DNA of 64,000 nucleotides from Aphrophora alni (Eukaryota; Arthropoda; Insecta; Hemiptera; Aphrophoridae): assembly GCA_963513935.1 (NCBI GenBank), contig OY740765.1, positions 74,383,718 to 74,447,717 of the forward strand, in the 5' to 3' direction. Positions 33,242 through 44,699 of the stretch are shown here, piece after piece. Position 1 is the stretch's first letter. Each line of letters starts with the position of its first letter. The notes under the pieces were generated by a model. The model had not been told where the DNA came from. It worked only from the letters and a program-made list of their open reading frames with translations, and did not search any database. A program made the translations under genes and the position numbers.

Positions 33242-34492
33242 ATGAAGTCAGAAGAAAACGTGCTTTCTAAGAACAAGACTGCACAGGAAAAAGTAAGTTC
33301 AGACAAAGGATTTTCATGTAAGATGGAAAGTACTTTATTAAAACCACCAAAGGAATTGAGCCTTCAAGGTAATGTTGGAGAAAATTGGAAAAAATGGAAA
33401 CAAAAATTTTTGAATTATTTGTTGGCAACTCAAGCAGAAGAAAAAGAAGATAAACTAAAATGTGCTATATTACTCCACGTAATAGGGGATGAGAGTGTAG
33501 ATATTTTTAACACATTTAATTTAAAATCTGAAGAAAAAAATAAATTTCATATTTTGTTAAAAAAGTTTGAAGATTACTTCATTCCACGTACAAATGTAAC
33601 ATATGAAAGATTTAAATTTCGAACGCGTATACAATTAAAACATGAAAACATTGATCAATTTGTTACAGATTTGAAAGCTAAAAGTTTAACATGTGAGTTT
33701 GGCGACTTATCAGAGAGTCTAATTAGAGATCAAATTACATTAGGCATTCAAAATGAAAACCTAAGAGAACGACTACTTAGAGAAAATTTAAATTTACAAC
33801 AAACAGTTGACATCTGCAGGGCGGCAGAAATTTCCAGTTTACAATCAAAGGATATAAATCAAGATGCTTCAAGGAATGAAGATGTACATGCTATTCAAGG
33901 ATCGTCATCTTTCAAGAAAAAACAACCAACAAGAAGAACAACTGCTCCAAAAGTTAATAGTGGAAAAAAGTGTTACAGATGTGATAGGCAACATCCAAAA
34001 TTCAAGTGTCCAGCATATGGAAAAATGTGTAATAAGTGTAAAAAATCAAATCATTTTGCTACATGTTGTAAATCAAAAAATTTACACATGTTTGAAAAAG
34101 AAACTAGTGAAAAAGAGGTAAGAAGTGATTATTTATTTATTGGTGCCCTAGGATCGAATAATAAATATGAAACTGACAATTGGTCAGTAAAACTTGAAAT
34201 TATTCCAGGTCAGTTTATTGATTTTAAACTAGATACAGGTGCACATGCTAATGTAATCCCACTACAAATATATAATAAGCTTAATTTAAGCAGAAAGTTT
34301 CTGTTATCAAGTAATTTAAAACTAACTAGTTATTGTGGAAAAAGATTGCCTATCAAAGGTAAATGTTTTTTGAAATGTAGATATAAAAGTATGGTTAGAG
34401 TAATTGAATTTCAGGTAGTAGATACACAATCACCACCAGTGTTGGGGGTAAATACCTGTGAAACCATGAAACTAGTTGCTAGGATAGATTAA
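33242..34492 (+). CDS. gag: Gag-protease of gypsy element B
   Basis: This 416-residue frame starts at ATG 33242. The capsid-like region begins LKPPKELSLQGNVGENWKKW, a hallmark of K02A2.6-like Gag. A Cys/His cluster at about residues 243-275 (CYRCDRQHPKFKC, then CNKCKKSNHFATCC) binds RNA. A retropepsin follows with LDTGAHANVIPL at about residue 330, where Asp-Thr-Gly is the active site. The frame stops at TAA 34490-34492, and pol homology continues in the same frame directly after, so the stop may be a nonsense mutation or a readthrough site. The 85-residue frame at 33864-34121 is a shadow. Confidence 0.82.
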   Translation: MKSEENVLSKNKTAQEKVSSDKGFSCKMESTLLKPPKELSLQGNVGENWKKWKQKFLNYLLATQAEEKEDKLKCAILLHVIGDESVDIFNTFNLKSEEKNKFHILLKKFEDYFIPRTNVTYERFKFRTRIQLKHENIDQFVTDLKAKSLTCEFGDLSESLIRDQITLGIQNENLRERLLRENLNLQQTVDICRAAEISSLQSKDINQDASRNEDVHAIQGSSSFKKKQPTRRTTAPKVNSGKKCYRCDRQHPKFKCPAYGKMCNKCKKSNHFATCCKSKNLHMFEKETSEKEVRSDYLFIGALGSNNKYETDNWSVKLEIIPGQFIDFKLDTGAHANVIPLQIYNKLNLSRKFLLSSNLKLTSYCGKRLPIKGKCFLKCRYKSMVRVIEFQVVDTQSPPVLGVNTCETMKLVARID

Positions 34493-37255
34493 GTTACTAA
34501 GGAATGTAGTTATATAACTAATAATGAGGATATGTATTTCAGCAATGTAATGAAAGAATACAATGATGTGTTCAATGGGGTTGGTTTGATTCCTGGTAAA
34601 CATAATATTAAAATTGATAATTTTGCTAAACCAGTTATATATGCACCCCTTAAGGTTCCGGAACCATTAATTATACCTCTTAAAAAAGAATTAGAAAGGT
34701 TAGAAATCTTAAATATAATTGAAAAGGTTAGCGAACCGACCGATTAGGTCAATTCAATGGTGATAGTCAGGAAACCTTCAGGACAACTTAGAATATGTTT
34801 AGATCCTAAAGATTTAAATTTTGCAATCAAACGTGAGCATTTTCAACTTCCTACATTGGAAGAGATCACAAACAAATTATGTAATGCAAAATTTTTTAGT
34901 ACATTGGATGCACAAAGTGGTTTTTGGCAAATTGCTCTTAAAGAAGAAAGAAAGTTCAAAATTATGTACTTTCAATACCCCTTTTAGTAGATATAAATTT
35001 TTAAGGCTACCATTTGGAATAAAGTCTGCTCCTGAGGTTTTCCACAGAACCATACGTCAACTTTTTGAAAACATAGAAGGTGTTGATACCTTTATAGACG
35101 ATATTTTAATTTGGGGTTCAACTCAAAAAGAACATGATTTAAGATTAAGAAAAGTACTAAATAGAGCTAGGGAAGTTAATCTTAAGTTCAATAAAGAAAA
35201 ATGTAAATTTAATAAACAAGAATTAATTTATATGGGACATAAATTAACTAGTAAATGTATTAAACCCGATGAAAACAAAGTCCGTACAATAGAAAATATG
35301 CAAGTACCTAAGAATAAAAAAGATGTACAAAGACTGTTAGGTATGGTTACATACTTGAGTAAATTTATACCAAATATGTCTAGTGTCACCTCACCAATGA
35401 GGGAACTTATAAAAAATAATAGGGAATGGCAATGGCAATGGGAACAAGAAAAAGCTTTCAAAGAGATAAAGAAGCTTATAAGTTCTCAACCACTATTGTA
35501 TTATTATGATGTTGATAAACCTGTTACAATGTCTGTAGATGCTAGCAAAGATGGTGTAGCAGCAGTTTTATTACAAAATAATGTTCCTGTTGCTTATGCC
35601 TCAAGGGCATTAACAGATTGTCAGAAAGGTTATGCAACCATTGAAAAAGAAATGACTGCTATTGTCTTTGGTTGTAATAGATTTTATCAATATATTTATG
35701 GTAAACATGTAGTTATAGAAACTGACCATAAACCATTAATTTCTATATATAAGAAACCTCTTGTATTATGTCCACCAAGATTACAAAGAATGTTAATTAA
35801 TATACTAAAATATGATAATAGTCTAGTATACAAGCCAGGTAAAGAAATGTACCTTGCAGATACATTGTCTAGGGCATATCAAAACATTGATAAAGACAAA
35901 TTAAATTCTATTGACACTTTTTTAGACAATGAAATAGAAGCACAAGTGTGTACACTTACATTAAATCTTCCCATAACGTCAGAAAAAATAAAAATATTTC
36001 AGGATGAAATTAAAAAAGATAATGAGATGCAACAACTATATAATTGTATAAAAGGAGGATGTACTAAACATAAGACATTGTTACCAAATATTATTAAACC
36101 ATATTGGAATGTAAGGGGTGAATTGAGTGAAACATCAGGCTTAATATTTAAAAATCAACAATTGGTCGTACCTGAAAAACTCAGACGAGATATGCTTAAT
36201 AGAATTCATTTAAATCATTCAGGTATTGAAGTTAGTAAGTCTAAAGCTCGAGAATTATTATATTGGCCAGGTATGTCAAAAAATATTGAAGACCTAGTAA
36301 GTAGCTGTAATATTTGTTTGCGTTATCAAAAATCAAATACAAAAGAAAGCCTTATGCCTCACTCGGTTCCAGATAGGCCATGGTCCAAAGTTGGTATTGA
36401 TTTGTTTTATTTAGATGATAAGGATTATGTACTTGTAGTTGATTATTATTCTAAGTATATTGAAATAATGATGTTAAGTAATACTACTAGCCCTGTAGTG
36501 GTTACATGTATCAAATCTATTTTTGCCAGACATGGCATTCCTGATATTGTACAATCTGATAATGGACCTCAGTTTAGTTCACAAATGTTTAAAGATTTTG
36601 CTAAAGAATGGGATTTTCAACACATTACAAGTAGTGCTAGATTTCCACAATCTAATGGTATGGTAGAAAGAGCCATACAAACAACCAAAATCATGATTAA
36701 AAAAGCAAAAGCCACTAACAAAGATATTTATTTGTGTCTATTATAACAAAGAAATACTAGTATCAGTAAAGTAAATTACTCTCCTGCTCAATTATTAATG
36801 GGTTGGAGGTTAAAAGGAGTCATTCCTATTATAAATAGTCGATTACCCAGCAAAGTAAATGAATATAAAGTTAAACAAACATTACAGGCAAAACAAAAAA
36901 ATTCAAAAATAAAATTTTGATAAAAATTCAAAGTTACCCATTCCATGATAATGACAAAGTTAGGGTAAAAATAAATAAGGAATGGATCCCAGCCGTTGTT
37001 TACAAAGCAGGCCACAAACCTAGGTCATATATCATAAGTTTACCAAATGGTAGAAAAATTGAAAGAAATAGAAAAGATATAATCAAAGATAATTCTAAAA
37101 TGTTTTGTAACAATCCATATTTTGATGAAACAAATAAATTACAGGAAACAGTTATTCCAAATAAAGATTGTGATCCTAATCAAACAGAAGGTAGTAAAGA
37201 ATTGACTACCAGATATGGAAGAATAGTAAAACAGCCAGATAGGCTTCAATATTAA
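34493..37255 (+). pseudogene. pol: Pol of gypsy element B (broken)
   Basis: RT begins in the gag frame (MYFSNVMKEYNDVF), is cut by TAG at 34745-34747, resumes (VRKPSGQLRICLDPKDLN; FSTLDAQSGFWQI) and shifts frame between about 34960 and 34985. The main frame to 36746 then carries the RT catalytic box FIDDI (about 35090), RNase H (SVDASKDG, IETDHKPL), the integrase HHCC zinc domain (HLNHSG...CNICLRYQ) and the D, D, E core (GIDLFYL, QSDNGPQF, GMVERAIQ). A TAA at 36744-36746 interrupts the integrase C-terminal half. Another frame change near 36915 leads to a GPY/F-like C-terminal region ending at 37255. At least two nonsense codons and two frameshifts are therefore present. Confidence 0.85.
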
Positions 37256-37431
37256 TTTTGATTACAAAAGAAAAAACTTTGTTATTGTTATTGTTTAAAT
37301 TAGTCTGTAATTTTTTATGGAAGAATAGTAAAACAATATTGTTAATTTTGTTTATAGAAGGAAAAATTATTTTGTCAATGTTATTGTTTATATGTATATA
37401 TTAAGAGAGTTTTATGTTCTTTAAATATGTT

Positions 37432-37442
37432 GAAATGGGGGG
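37432..37442 (+). other. Polypurine tract of gypsy element B
   Basis: GAAATGGGGGG directly precedes the TGTAGTAATAG start of the 3' LTR, the expected place for the plus-strand primer. One T interrupts the purines. Confidence 0.7.
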
Positions 37443-37597
37443 TGTAGTAATAGATGTGTACATAGTTATCTAGATAAGATAACTAAATGTAAAGTCCAAC
37501 AAGTTAGGGACTGTAAGATGTAAGACTGCAGATAATAAAACAGTTGATATTAGACACTCCAATGATGTAGTCATTTACTAACTTATAACTTATAACA
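37443..37597 (+). repeat. 3' LTR of gypsy element B
   Basis: All 155 bp match the 5' LTR. It is followed by CCCAC, the target-site duplication. Confidence 0.95.
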
Positions 37598-37990
37598 CCC
37601 ACCACTCCCTGCTAGGGTGGATTCTCCCTAACGGTACTAACCCAACCCAACCCTTTTTCCAAAAAACCCTCCCACCACCCCCTTTTCCCTAAAAACTCTC
37701 ATACCACCCCCTTTTTTGGTGGAACCGCCATCACGGTACTCACCCAACCAATAACACCATTATAGTACTTACCCAACCCAACCTTTTAGGATGGATCCGA
37801 CAACACTTTTTTGGGTTGAGGGTGGATTCATCATCACGGTACTTACCCAACCCAAAAAAGTGTACATCCAGCTATGCTATCTCGGGATCGTCAATCCTCT
37901 CACCACCCCCTTTAGGGCGTTATCCACCCAAGCCAAATAGGGTGGATCCATCATTACGGTGCTCACCTAACCCACTAAAATAACACGTTG
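37598..37990. repeat. Imperfect C-rich tandem repeat
   Basis: Several degenerate units share GG(G)TGGAT(C/T)C, ATCACGGTACT(C/T)ACCCAACCCAA and CCCTCCCACCACCCCC. Units start near 37615, 37721, 37826 and 37939. Related sequence on the far side of element B (about 32828-32961) shows that the retrotransposon inserted into this array. Confidence 0.6.
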
Positions 37991-38833
37991 AACTCTACAC
38001 CCTGTGAATAGAAAATCCCCCAAGGCATATCCATTCCAAAACTAATACACCCTTAACGGTACTACTTTCACATTCTAAATCAGTTTAACATAATTATGCC
38101 CTGCAAATAACCCTTTCATTTGAAACTTAAACAACTTGTAACTGTCCACACTAATCGTAACATATTATATCCTTGATTAAACAACGGTATCGCAACACGC
38201 ACAATTAAATATACAGTATATCTTAAACGGAACTGTGAAATATGTTTATTATTGACATTATAACGGTTGATGGTAGTTAACCCCGAAAAAGTTTCTTAAT
38301 ATACATCCGTGAACAGAGAAACAACTTTCAAGACAAATCCTTAACGCTCCTACGTAATATGTTTATTATTGGTATTAAAACGGTATCTCTTTCCATTCCA
38401 TGAATATAATAGGACAGGTGAAATATCAAACAAGACTCACCGTTCAATTAGGAGAATCACATTTGATAAGTTTTGGACAATTTTGTTACTTGTACTATCA
38501 TATACATAAATATTTATTTTATAATATTTAAATCAACCTCCAAGTGTTATTCTATTTTACAACACGTAGTAACATACACACAAATGATTCATATTCAATT
38601 TATCTTTGGAAAAAAATTATTTCAACATTATAAAATATTTATATTTAATCTTGTCATGGAAAAACTGAATAGATCATTATTTTAATTACTATTTCCACCT
38701 CAAATATATTATGTAATAATTTCAATATAACCTGAAAACTCTTGCTAATCTGTGTGAAATCTATATATGTAAACTTATAATAATTATCAAATCTTTAATA
38801 TTATCCTGTTATTTTTTTCAGAACTTAAGAACA
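37991..38833. other. AT-rich sequence upstream of the Polinton-like cluster
   Basis: No gene is visible. A Polinton terminal inverted repeat might lie here, but its partner would be beyond 53.1 kb, where the element is truncated, so it cannot be tested by internal comparison. Confidence 0.35.
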
Positions 38834-39151
38834 ATGGATCATCTCAAAGGATATTTAAACATCGTTAAGACTAAGTTGTAACTTAATACCACTAAGTTGT
38901 CAAACCTCAGAGTTGGAATCCCACACAGTATCGTGCAGTTCGAAAGGGTGAAGACGAGATATGGGGAAGCAATCATAACAGTTTTAGAAGGATTGGTTGG
39001 TGATCAGTTTTTCTAAAGGTTTACCTACCTAAGAGACTTGTACTCGCAATAACAGAAAAAAATGGTTACCGACAGTAATACATCTACTGAGATGATGTCA
39101 TTAATATATAAATACGATATTGGGGAAATCGAATTTGTATTTAAAAAATGA
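38834..39151 (+). pseudogene. Small unidentified ORF of the Polinton-like element
   Basis: The frame starts MDHLKGYLNIVKTKL and is cut by TAA after 15 codons and again near 39017. Between and after the stops it continues as IPHSIVQFERVKTRYGEAII and IYKYDIGEIEFVFKK. Short proteins with a similar R(V/A)xTRYG segment occur among arthropod mobile-element ORFs, where a nucleic-acid-binding role has been suspected. That similarity is from memory and weak. Its place at the start of the cluster suggests it belongs to the element. Confidence 0.4.
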
Positions 39152-39409
39152 TAAATAATAAACGTTCATATTCTAATAATTCATATTTTCTTCTACATCA
39201 ACCCTTTCCACTTCCTAGTAAAGCTTCCTATTCCAACCATTCACAGTGTACCATAATATGCTATAAAATAACTTATTACTTGAGGAAAAATCACAGTCTT
39301 CACAGTACAAGTGTGTGTTCAAGTTAAAACTATCTACTTCAAACACGAGTGTTGATAATGTATTTTCGAACTTTAGAGTGGGTAGTGAATTTTAATATAA
39401 TTGTAAAAA

Positions 39410-39877
39410 ATGTCAGCCATCCTTGACTTACACGCCTTTTGGAATAACTCCAATGAATATGTACTAAAGGAATTGGTTGTTATATCGAGCGACTATAAAT
39501 TTCAACAACACTGGATTGTAGGACCACCTTTTGAATTCAAAGAATTATCAGAATGTAAGAAAAGAGAGAATGGTTAACACAAAATCACCATGGTCAAGAG
39601 TGGAGTGATGGGGCAATAAGTTATATTTTATTCATTGAAAAGTTTAAAGTTATCAGTGCAAGTTTTAAAATATTTTAAGTAGAAAGAAGAGAAGAGTGTA
39701 AAATTATCAAAAAGATATTTAAAATAGAGGTTACAGATTTGGAAGACTTAGGATTTGAAATCAAAAATGTTAGTCAATTCCTGTTTTCATCATAATATTT
39801 ACAGTGAATTTGTATGTGCACTAAGTAACGTAGAATTGTTAATTAATTGGTTTCAACAAAAAGAGAAAAAGATATAA
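39410..39877 (+). pseudogene. Unidentified ORF upstream of the packaging ATPase
   Basis: ATG at 39410 opens a frame that includes SNEYVLKELVVISSDY and is cut near 39577. It continues in other frames with a HHGQEWSDGAISY-like segment and an EVTDLEDLGFEIKN segment, ending with NVELLINWFQQ. Arthropod and Hydra genomes contain related ORFs of about 150-200 residues near mobile elements, but I cannot name a function. At least three frame breaks are present. Confidence 0.4.
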
Positions 39878-40021
39878 AAATGAATTCAACAACCTAACAC
39901 GATACCTATATAAACAAATTATCTATGCTCATAATGTAAATATTTAGTAAATACAAATACAATTGTTAAATATATATTGTTTAAATATAAAACACCTTGA
40001 TGTTTCATAAACATGTACAAT

Positions 40022-40588
40022 ATGGACTCTAGATGGATCCATCAATTTTCTGCAAATAATTGCAGGCCCAAGTGGCTGTAGAAAATCTCAATTTGTTATA
40101 AATTTTATAAAACAATTAAAATCAATGTGCAATGTTGATTTTGAGAATATATACTGGCATTATTCCGAGTGGTAACCGGGTTATGATATTCCAAATGTGT
40201 TATTCAAAGAAGGTGTTGCAAATATGAATAACTTTAATGGTAGTACACCGGATAATAATAGATGACTTAATGCTTGAATCAGTTGTTAGAGTTGTAGATC
40301 TGTTTACTAAAGGTTGTCATAATAAAAATATAAGTGATTGTCATTACTCAAAATCTGTTTCATCATTGTGTGTTTTAAAAACCCCAGAGATAAGGCTCAA
40401 ATTCGCCATTTAACTCAACAATTGTTTCCAGAAACCCAAAATTCATTCAACAAGCATTTAATGATGCAACCTCTAAACTACACGGTTATGGATATATGAA
40501 ACCATAAACACCTGATGAATTAAGATTTAGAACTTCAATATTCCCATCAGATGAATATAATTTTGTATATGTTCCAAAAAGGAAATAA
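40022..40588 (+). pseudogene. Polinton/adintovirus packaging ATPase remnant
   Basis: This is an FtsK/HerA-type genome-packaging ATPase. Walker A survives as AGPSGCRKS, with Arg where GK(S/T) is expected. Downstream are IYWHYSEW, a Walker B-like IIIDDLM and DLFTKGCHHKN, the last typical of Polinton ATPases. The C-terminal end reads FVYVPKRK before TAA at 40586-40588. Stops and frameshifts occur near 40172, 40247, 40345 and 40390. In intact elements this enzyme pumps DNA into capsids. The length is close to the usual ~200-250 residues. The BEL element inserted 111 bp downstream. Confidence 0.75.
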
Positions 40589-40699
40589 ATAATGTTTTTA
40601 AAAAATTTCATGGAATTCATATGGTGTAGTTCAAATATATGGTACAACAATACCCTCGTCGAATATGGTTGATCTTACTAATTATGTAATTAGACCAAG

Positions 40700-41130
40700 T
40701 GTAACGTAACTTAACGCCTGTGGCAGCGCTGAACAAAAGGGGTATAAATCTGGTGTAATATTTTATTGTTAATTTCCGGAGGACCTTTATTATAATATTA
40801 ATTAGATAACAGACACTGAAATAATTAGGTGAATGTTGATCTTACCTTGTGGTGTGATGTTATGATGATTCCTGGCCAGGACTGGTCTGCAGAGCTGGAA
40901 GTAAAGGATCACAAACACAAATACTCCAGTGTCTTTTTAAAATAGCGTGGTGAATTGAGGTTAAGTGTAAAAAAATATATAAGCGGTTTTTTTTGGTAAC
41001 ACGCACACTCGACAATTGCAAAACAGCATTTGATCAAACCTGCCCCTATTATCGCATGAATCAAAAAATGCGCCTCGTCAAGTGTGTAGCCTAATTGGGT
41101 TTATTGCAGGGGCCATATGAATACCAAGCA
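40700..41130 (-). repeat. 3' LTR of the BEL/Pao element
   Basis: The plus strand reads TGTAACGTAAC at the left and ACCAAGCA at the right, so the element-sense LTR runs TGCTTGG...GTTACA. It is 431 bp and matches 47084-47522. No clear purine run adjoins its start, so the polypurine tract is unclear. Confidence 0.9.
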
Positions 41131-41230
41131 TACCGGCCGCGTTAAAACGTTGTTTCGAAATAATTGTAGAAGTGGAAGCAAGAAGGTGAGAAAGAGCGAG
41201 GGCGGACGCAAGGAGCGGGACCGCGTCGGG

Positions 41231-42355
41231 TTATTGAGGGTTAGAAGAGGAAGGTGGGTCGTCGATGGGCAGTTTGAACACCTTAGTGACCGGCCGCGAA
41301 AGGGTACCGGTGGAGGTGCGCAGTGTGACCACACGGACCGCGCCATCCTTTCCGGGGTGTAGCTGTATTATACGGGTGAGAGGCCATGTAAGCAGCCGAG
41401 ACAGGTGGTCGTGCACCATGACCATGTCTCCTATAGCGAGGCTGCGCGTTGGTTTTGTCCATTTCGTGCGTTGCTGAAGCGTGTGGAGATACTCTAATCT
41501 CCGGCGTTGCCATAGTAGCTGGAAGAAAAGATGCGATTGTTGCCAATGTTTTAGGCGGTTTTCTGGCATGGCAGTGACGTCCTCTTCAGGTAGCGATACC
41601 AGAGGTTGACCAACTAGGAAGTGTCCTGGAGTAAGTGCCGAAAAGTCGTTAGGGTCGTTGGACAGCGGTGTCAACGGCCTAGAGTTGAGCATGGCCTCCA
41701 CACGGGTGGTTAGCGTTAGGAAGTCCATGAGCTGTATACGTTGTTCACCAGGCATACAAGTTAAGTGATGCTTGGTGCTCTTAACGGCGTTTTCCCAGAG
41801 ACCACTTTGGTGCGGTGCTGCGGGGGGTATAAAATGAAATGCCATGCAATTTTCGCCAGCGAAATGCGAGAGCGATTCGGCGAACTGTGGTTGCTTCTTG
41901 AATTCGGCGTATATAGCTTTTACTTTTGCAGCGGCACCTACGAAGTTGGTGCCGCGGTCAGAATAGAGGTTAGTGCAAGGACCTCTGCGTGAAATGAATC
42001 TGGTGAGAGCTGCGATGTATTCGGACGTTGTTAAGCCCATTGCAATTTCCATGTGAACAGTTTTAGTAGCGAAGCACACGAAGATGCACAAGTAGACCTT
42101 GAAGATCTTAACGCTGCGTAGCGAATGGATCTTGACAAAGAACGGACCTGCGTAGTCAACTCCCGTAGTAGTGAACGGCTTGGCGGGCATGACTCTTGAG
42201 CCTGGCAGATTGCCCATCAAAGGAAGGTCGTGCGTTGGTCTTGTCCTGAAGCAGACGATGCATCGGAATACGCAAGATCTGATGATACTTCGTGCTGAGA
42301 GGATCCAAAACTTTTGCGTCAGAAGTGACTGAAATAACTGCTGTCCTGAGTGCAA
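41231..42355 (-). CDS. pol: BEL/Pao integrase region with DUF5641-like tail
   Basis: This is an intact 374-residue frame. The N-terminal zinc-binding part is only partly in frame (ARSIIRSCVFRCIVCFR). The catalytic core shows GVDYAGPF, then YSDRGTNFVG and then HQSGLWENAVK, giving the D, D, E residues that join element DNA to the target. The tail has the DFSALTPGHFLVGQPL and WQRRRLEYLHTLQQRTKW segments typical of the DUF5641 region of BEL/Pao polyproteins. It is the 3' end of a single pol frame that is broken upstream, so it is unlikely to be made as such. The GC-richer plus-strand frames opposite it are shadows. Confidence 0.85.
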   Translation of the reverse strand: MHSGQQLFQSLLTQKFWILSARSIIRSCVFRCIVCFRTRPTHDLPLMGNLPGSRVMPAKPFTTTGVDYAGPFFVKIHSLRSVKIFKVYLCIFVCFATKTVHMEIAMGLTTSEYIAALTRFISRRGPCTNLYSDRGTNFVGAAAKVKAIYAEFKKQPQFAESLSHFAGENCMAFHFIPPAAPHQSGLWENAVKSTKHHLTCMPGEQRIQLMDFLTLTTRVEAMLNSRPLTPLSNDPNDFSALTPGHFLVGQPLVSLPEEDVTAMPENRLKHWQQSHLFFQLLWQRRRLEYLHTLQQRTKWTKPTRSLAIGDMVMVHDHLSRLLTWPLTRIIQLHPGKDGAVRVVTLRTSTGTLSRPVTKVFKLPIDDPPSSSNPQ

Positions 42356-44460
42356 ATAACGTTTGTGATAGGCATTTATTATGGCTGTGGTGACGTGATG
42401 TTTCTTAGGCAGCAGAAGAGGGTGCCTGGAGGTGTAATTTAGAGGGGACTGAGTGAGGCGTCCTCCAACTCTTAAAAGTCCCTAGCTGTCCAGAAAAGGG
42501 TTCAGTCTTTGCAGTGCGATGGAGCAGGGTCGGAGAGAGTTCAGAAGTTGGATGTCAGCCTGAAATTCGGTGCGTTGGACAATCTTGATAATAGCTTCCT
42601 CAGCAGTGTTCAATTCTGCGATTGTCAGGAAACCAGACTGTCTAGATTTATTCATGCAATTGTGAGTGAAGCGTTGAACGTAGGCGACAATGCGATTGAG
42701 CAAAGTCCAATTGGAAAATGTAGACAATAGGTCCCATTCGTGACTGGTAGAAGCGATGCCTATGTGAAGCGGATTTGTGCGAGTTTCGGGCAGAATGTCC
42801 AACACCTGCGCAGATGTATTAGGCATTCATGGACCGGAAACGAAATCCACGGCGGACCTGACCACCACAAGACGTGAGTCACGAGAGGCGAACAAGAAAT
42901 GGGATGCGTGGCACAATCAGCAGGATTGTGACATGAGTCAACATGGAACCAATGTTCAGGAGTTACCCACTCCTGAATTTGAGTAAACCTGTTGGCAATA
43001 TAAACCTTTAGCTTGTATGATTGAATTTAATCAAGGCGAGAGCGACGGATGAGTCAGAGTAACAGCGGATTTGCTCGATTTCATAATGCGGAGTGATAAG
43101 CAAAGCAGCGTGTGCCTTGAGGTTGGCGAGTAAATGAGCAGCGCATAGTTCCAGACGAGGAAGCGATATACGCTTGAGCGGTGCGACCTTGGACTTAGCG
43201 AATAACAGCGTTATATGTATATTGTTGTCCTTATCAGTTGTGCGTACATAAATAACAGCAGCATAACCTTGTTCAGAGGCGTCTCCAAAGCCAAGAAGTT
43301 GTATTATTTTAGCGTCGTGAAGTCGTGCATAGCGTGGAATTCGGATGTCTCTCAAGGTAGGCATGTCCTCAACAAACATTTGCCACGTATTAACCATATG
43401 GTCGGGCAATGGATCATCCCAATCAAGACCAAGAGTCCATAGTACTTGGATGATACTTTTGGCGTGAAACATTATTGGCGCAAACCTACCACATGGGTCA
43501 TAATGATTAGCAATGACCGAGAGAATTGCGCGTTTAGTGTAATTAGGTTCGACTTCCTTAATTGTGTAGGAAAACATATCAGTAGATAGTGTCTATTTTA
43601 AACCTAAGATTGACACTTAAGGTTGATCGTCAGATTTAAAGTATAGCGGGGTTTCACGATGATCTTCAGGAACAGCGTTTAATAGCTCTGTAGCGTTTGA
43701 GGTCCATTTCCGAAGTTCGAATTGACCTTTGGAGAGCAGTTGAATCAATTGTGATTGTAGGTTTAAAGCTACAGCGACATATTGTGACCCGGTGACAATG
43801 TCATCAACATAAATGTTGGTTTTAAGAACATTAGCGGCTAGCGGAAATTCATGACCATGGTCGTCTGCGAGTTGATTTAAAGTGCGTATGGCGAGAAATG
43901 GAGCAGATTTCACCCCATATTATGTAACTGTAGTTAATTTATAAGTTGAAATATGCTGCGATTTATTATCACGCTACAAAATTAATTGGTAATTTTGATC
44001 AGAGGAAGCAAGTTTTATTTGCCTATACATCTGGCGTATATCACATGAGAATACGATATTGTAGCGGCGAAAAATGGAAAATAACATCGCATATGTTTGC
44101 TTGTAGCTTTGCACCACAATATAGCGTATCGTTTAGAGACATTCCGTTGCTGGTTTTTGCGCTTGCGTCAAATACAACTCTGAATTTAGTAGTTGAACTC
44201 GATTCTTTAGTTACCCCATGATGTGGTAAGAAATAGTGATTAGGCGGAAGATCAGGTTCAGTATACAGCTGCATATGACCGGAAGAAAGATAGTCAAGCA
44301 TGAAAGCAGAATAAGTGATGTTCAAATTTGAATTTTTGTTGAAAGAATTTTCCAAATTTAGAAAACGACGTTTAGCCTGGTCAAAAGAGTTACCAAGAAG
44401 AATGTTCTTATCAATAAATGGCAGAGCCACTTCATAGCGACCGTCCGAGAGACGGGTCAT
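42356..44460 (-). pseudogene. pol: BEL/Pao reverse transcriptase and RNase H (broken)
   Basis: In element order, the RT N-terminal block (KFRVVFDASAKTSNG at about 44120) is followed by a frame break near 44041. The palm carries the YVDD catalytic box (NIYVDDIVTGS) in the frame 43913-43617. A second break lies near 43580, then the connection and RNase H region at 43577-43008 (LLGFGDASEQGYAAV; ISLPRLELCAAHLLANL; CYSDSSVAL). A third break near 43010 precedes WVTPEHWFHVDSCHNPADC at about 42930. The frame 42826-42482 holds the linker to integrase. About 120 bp of RT between 44041 and 43913 are poorly matched, so a small deletion is possible. At least four disruptions are present. Confidence 0.82.
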
Positions 44461-44699
44461 ATTGTTTATGTACGATGATTCTCAATCTAACTCGTCTTTG
44501 GTGTTTTGATTTACCACTGGTGGTTCCTCAAGTGATCAAAATTGCTGCAAAACATGATTTAAGCGTGTGGTGTCACAAACAAACAAAGAAATAGAATTTT
44601 TAACGACGAAATTAGTACGAACTGGACCGACAAGAACATAACCGAACACAGTATCGATGGCAGTAGGCAGATGTTCGCCTAAATTAATTTTATGACCTG

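Larger units (their letters stand above)
32962..37597 (+). mobile_element. K02A2.6-like Ty3/gypsy retrotransposon (element B)
   Basis: This 4636-bp element has 155-bp LTRs that are identical over their whole length, a CCCAC target duplication on both sides (32957-32961 and 37598-37602), a primer-binding site directly after the 5' LTR and a GAAATGGGGGG polypurine tract before the 3' LTR. Gag and pol resemble K02A2.6-like, Mag-related gypsy elements that are widespread in arthropods. Identical LTRs indicate a very recent insertion, yet pol carries several breaks. The duplicated sequence lies inside a C-rich repeat. Confidence 0.93.

Noticed and set aside
37991..38833. Left terminal inverted repeat of the Polinton-like element
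   Set aside because: The other end is missing, so no inverted partner can be matched within the window.
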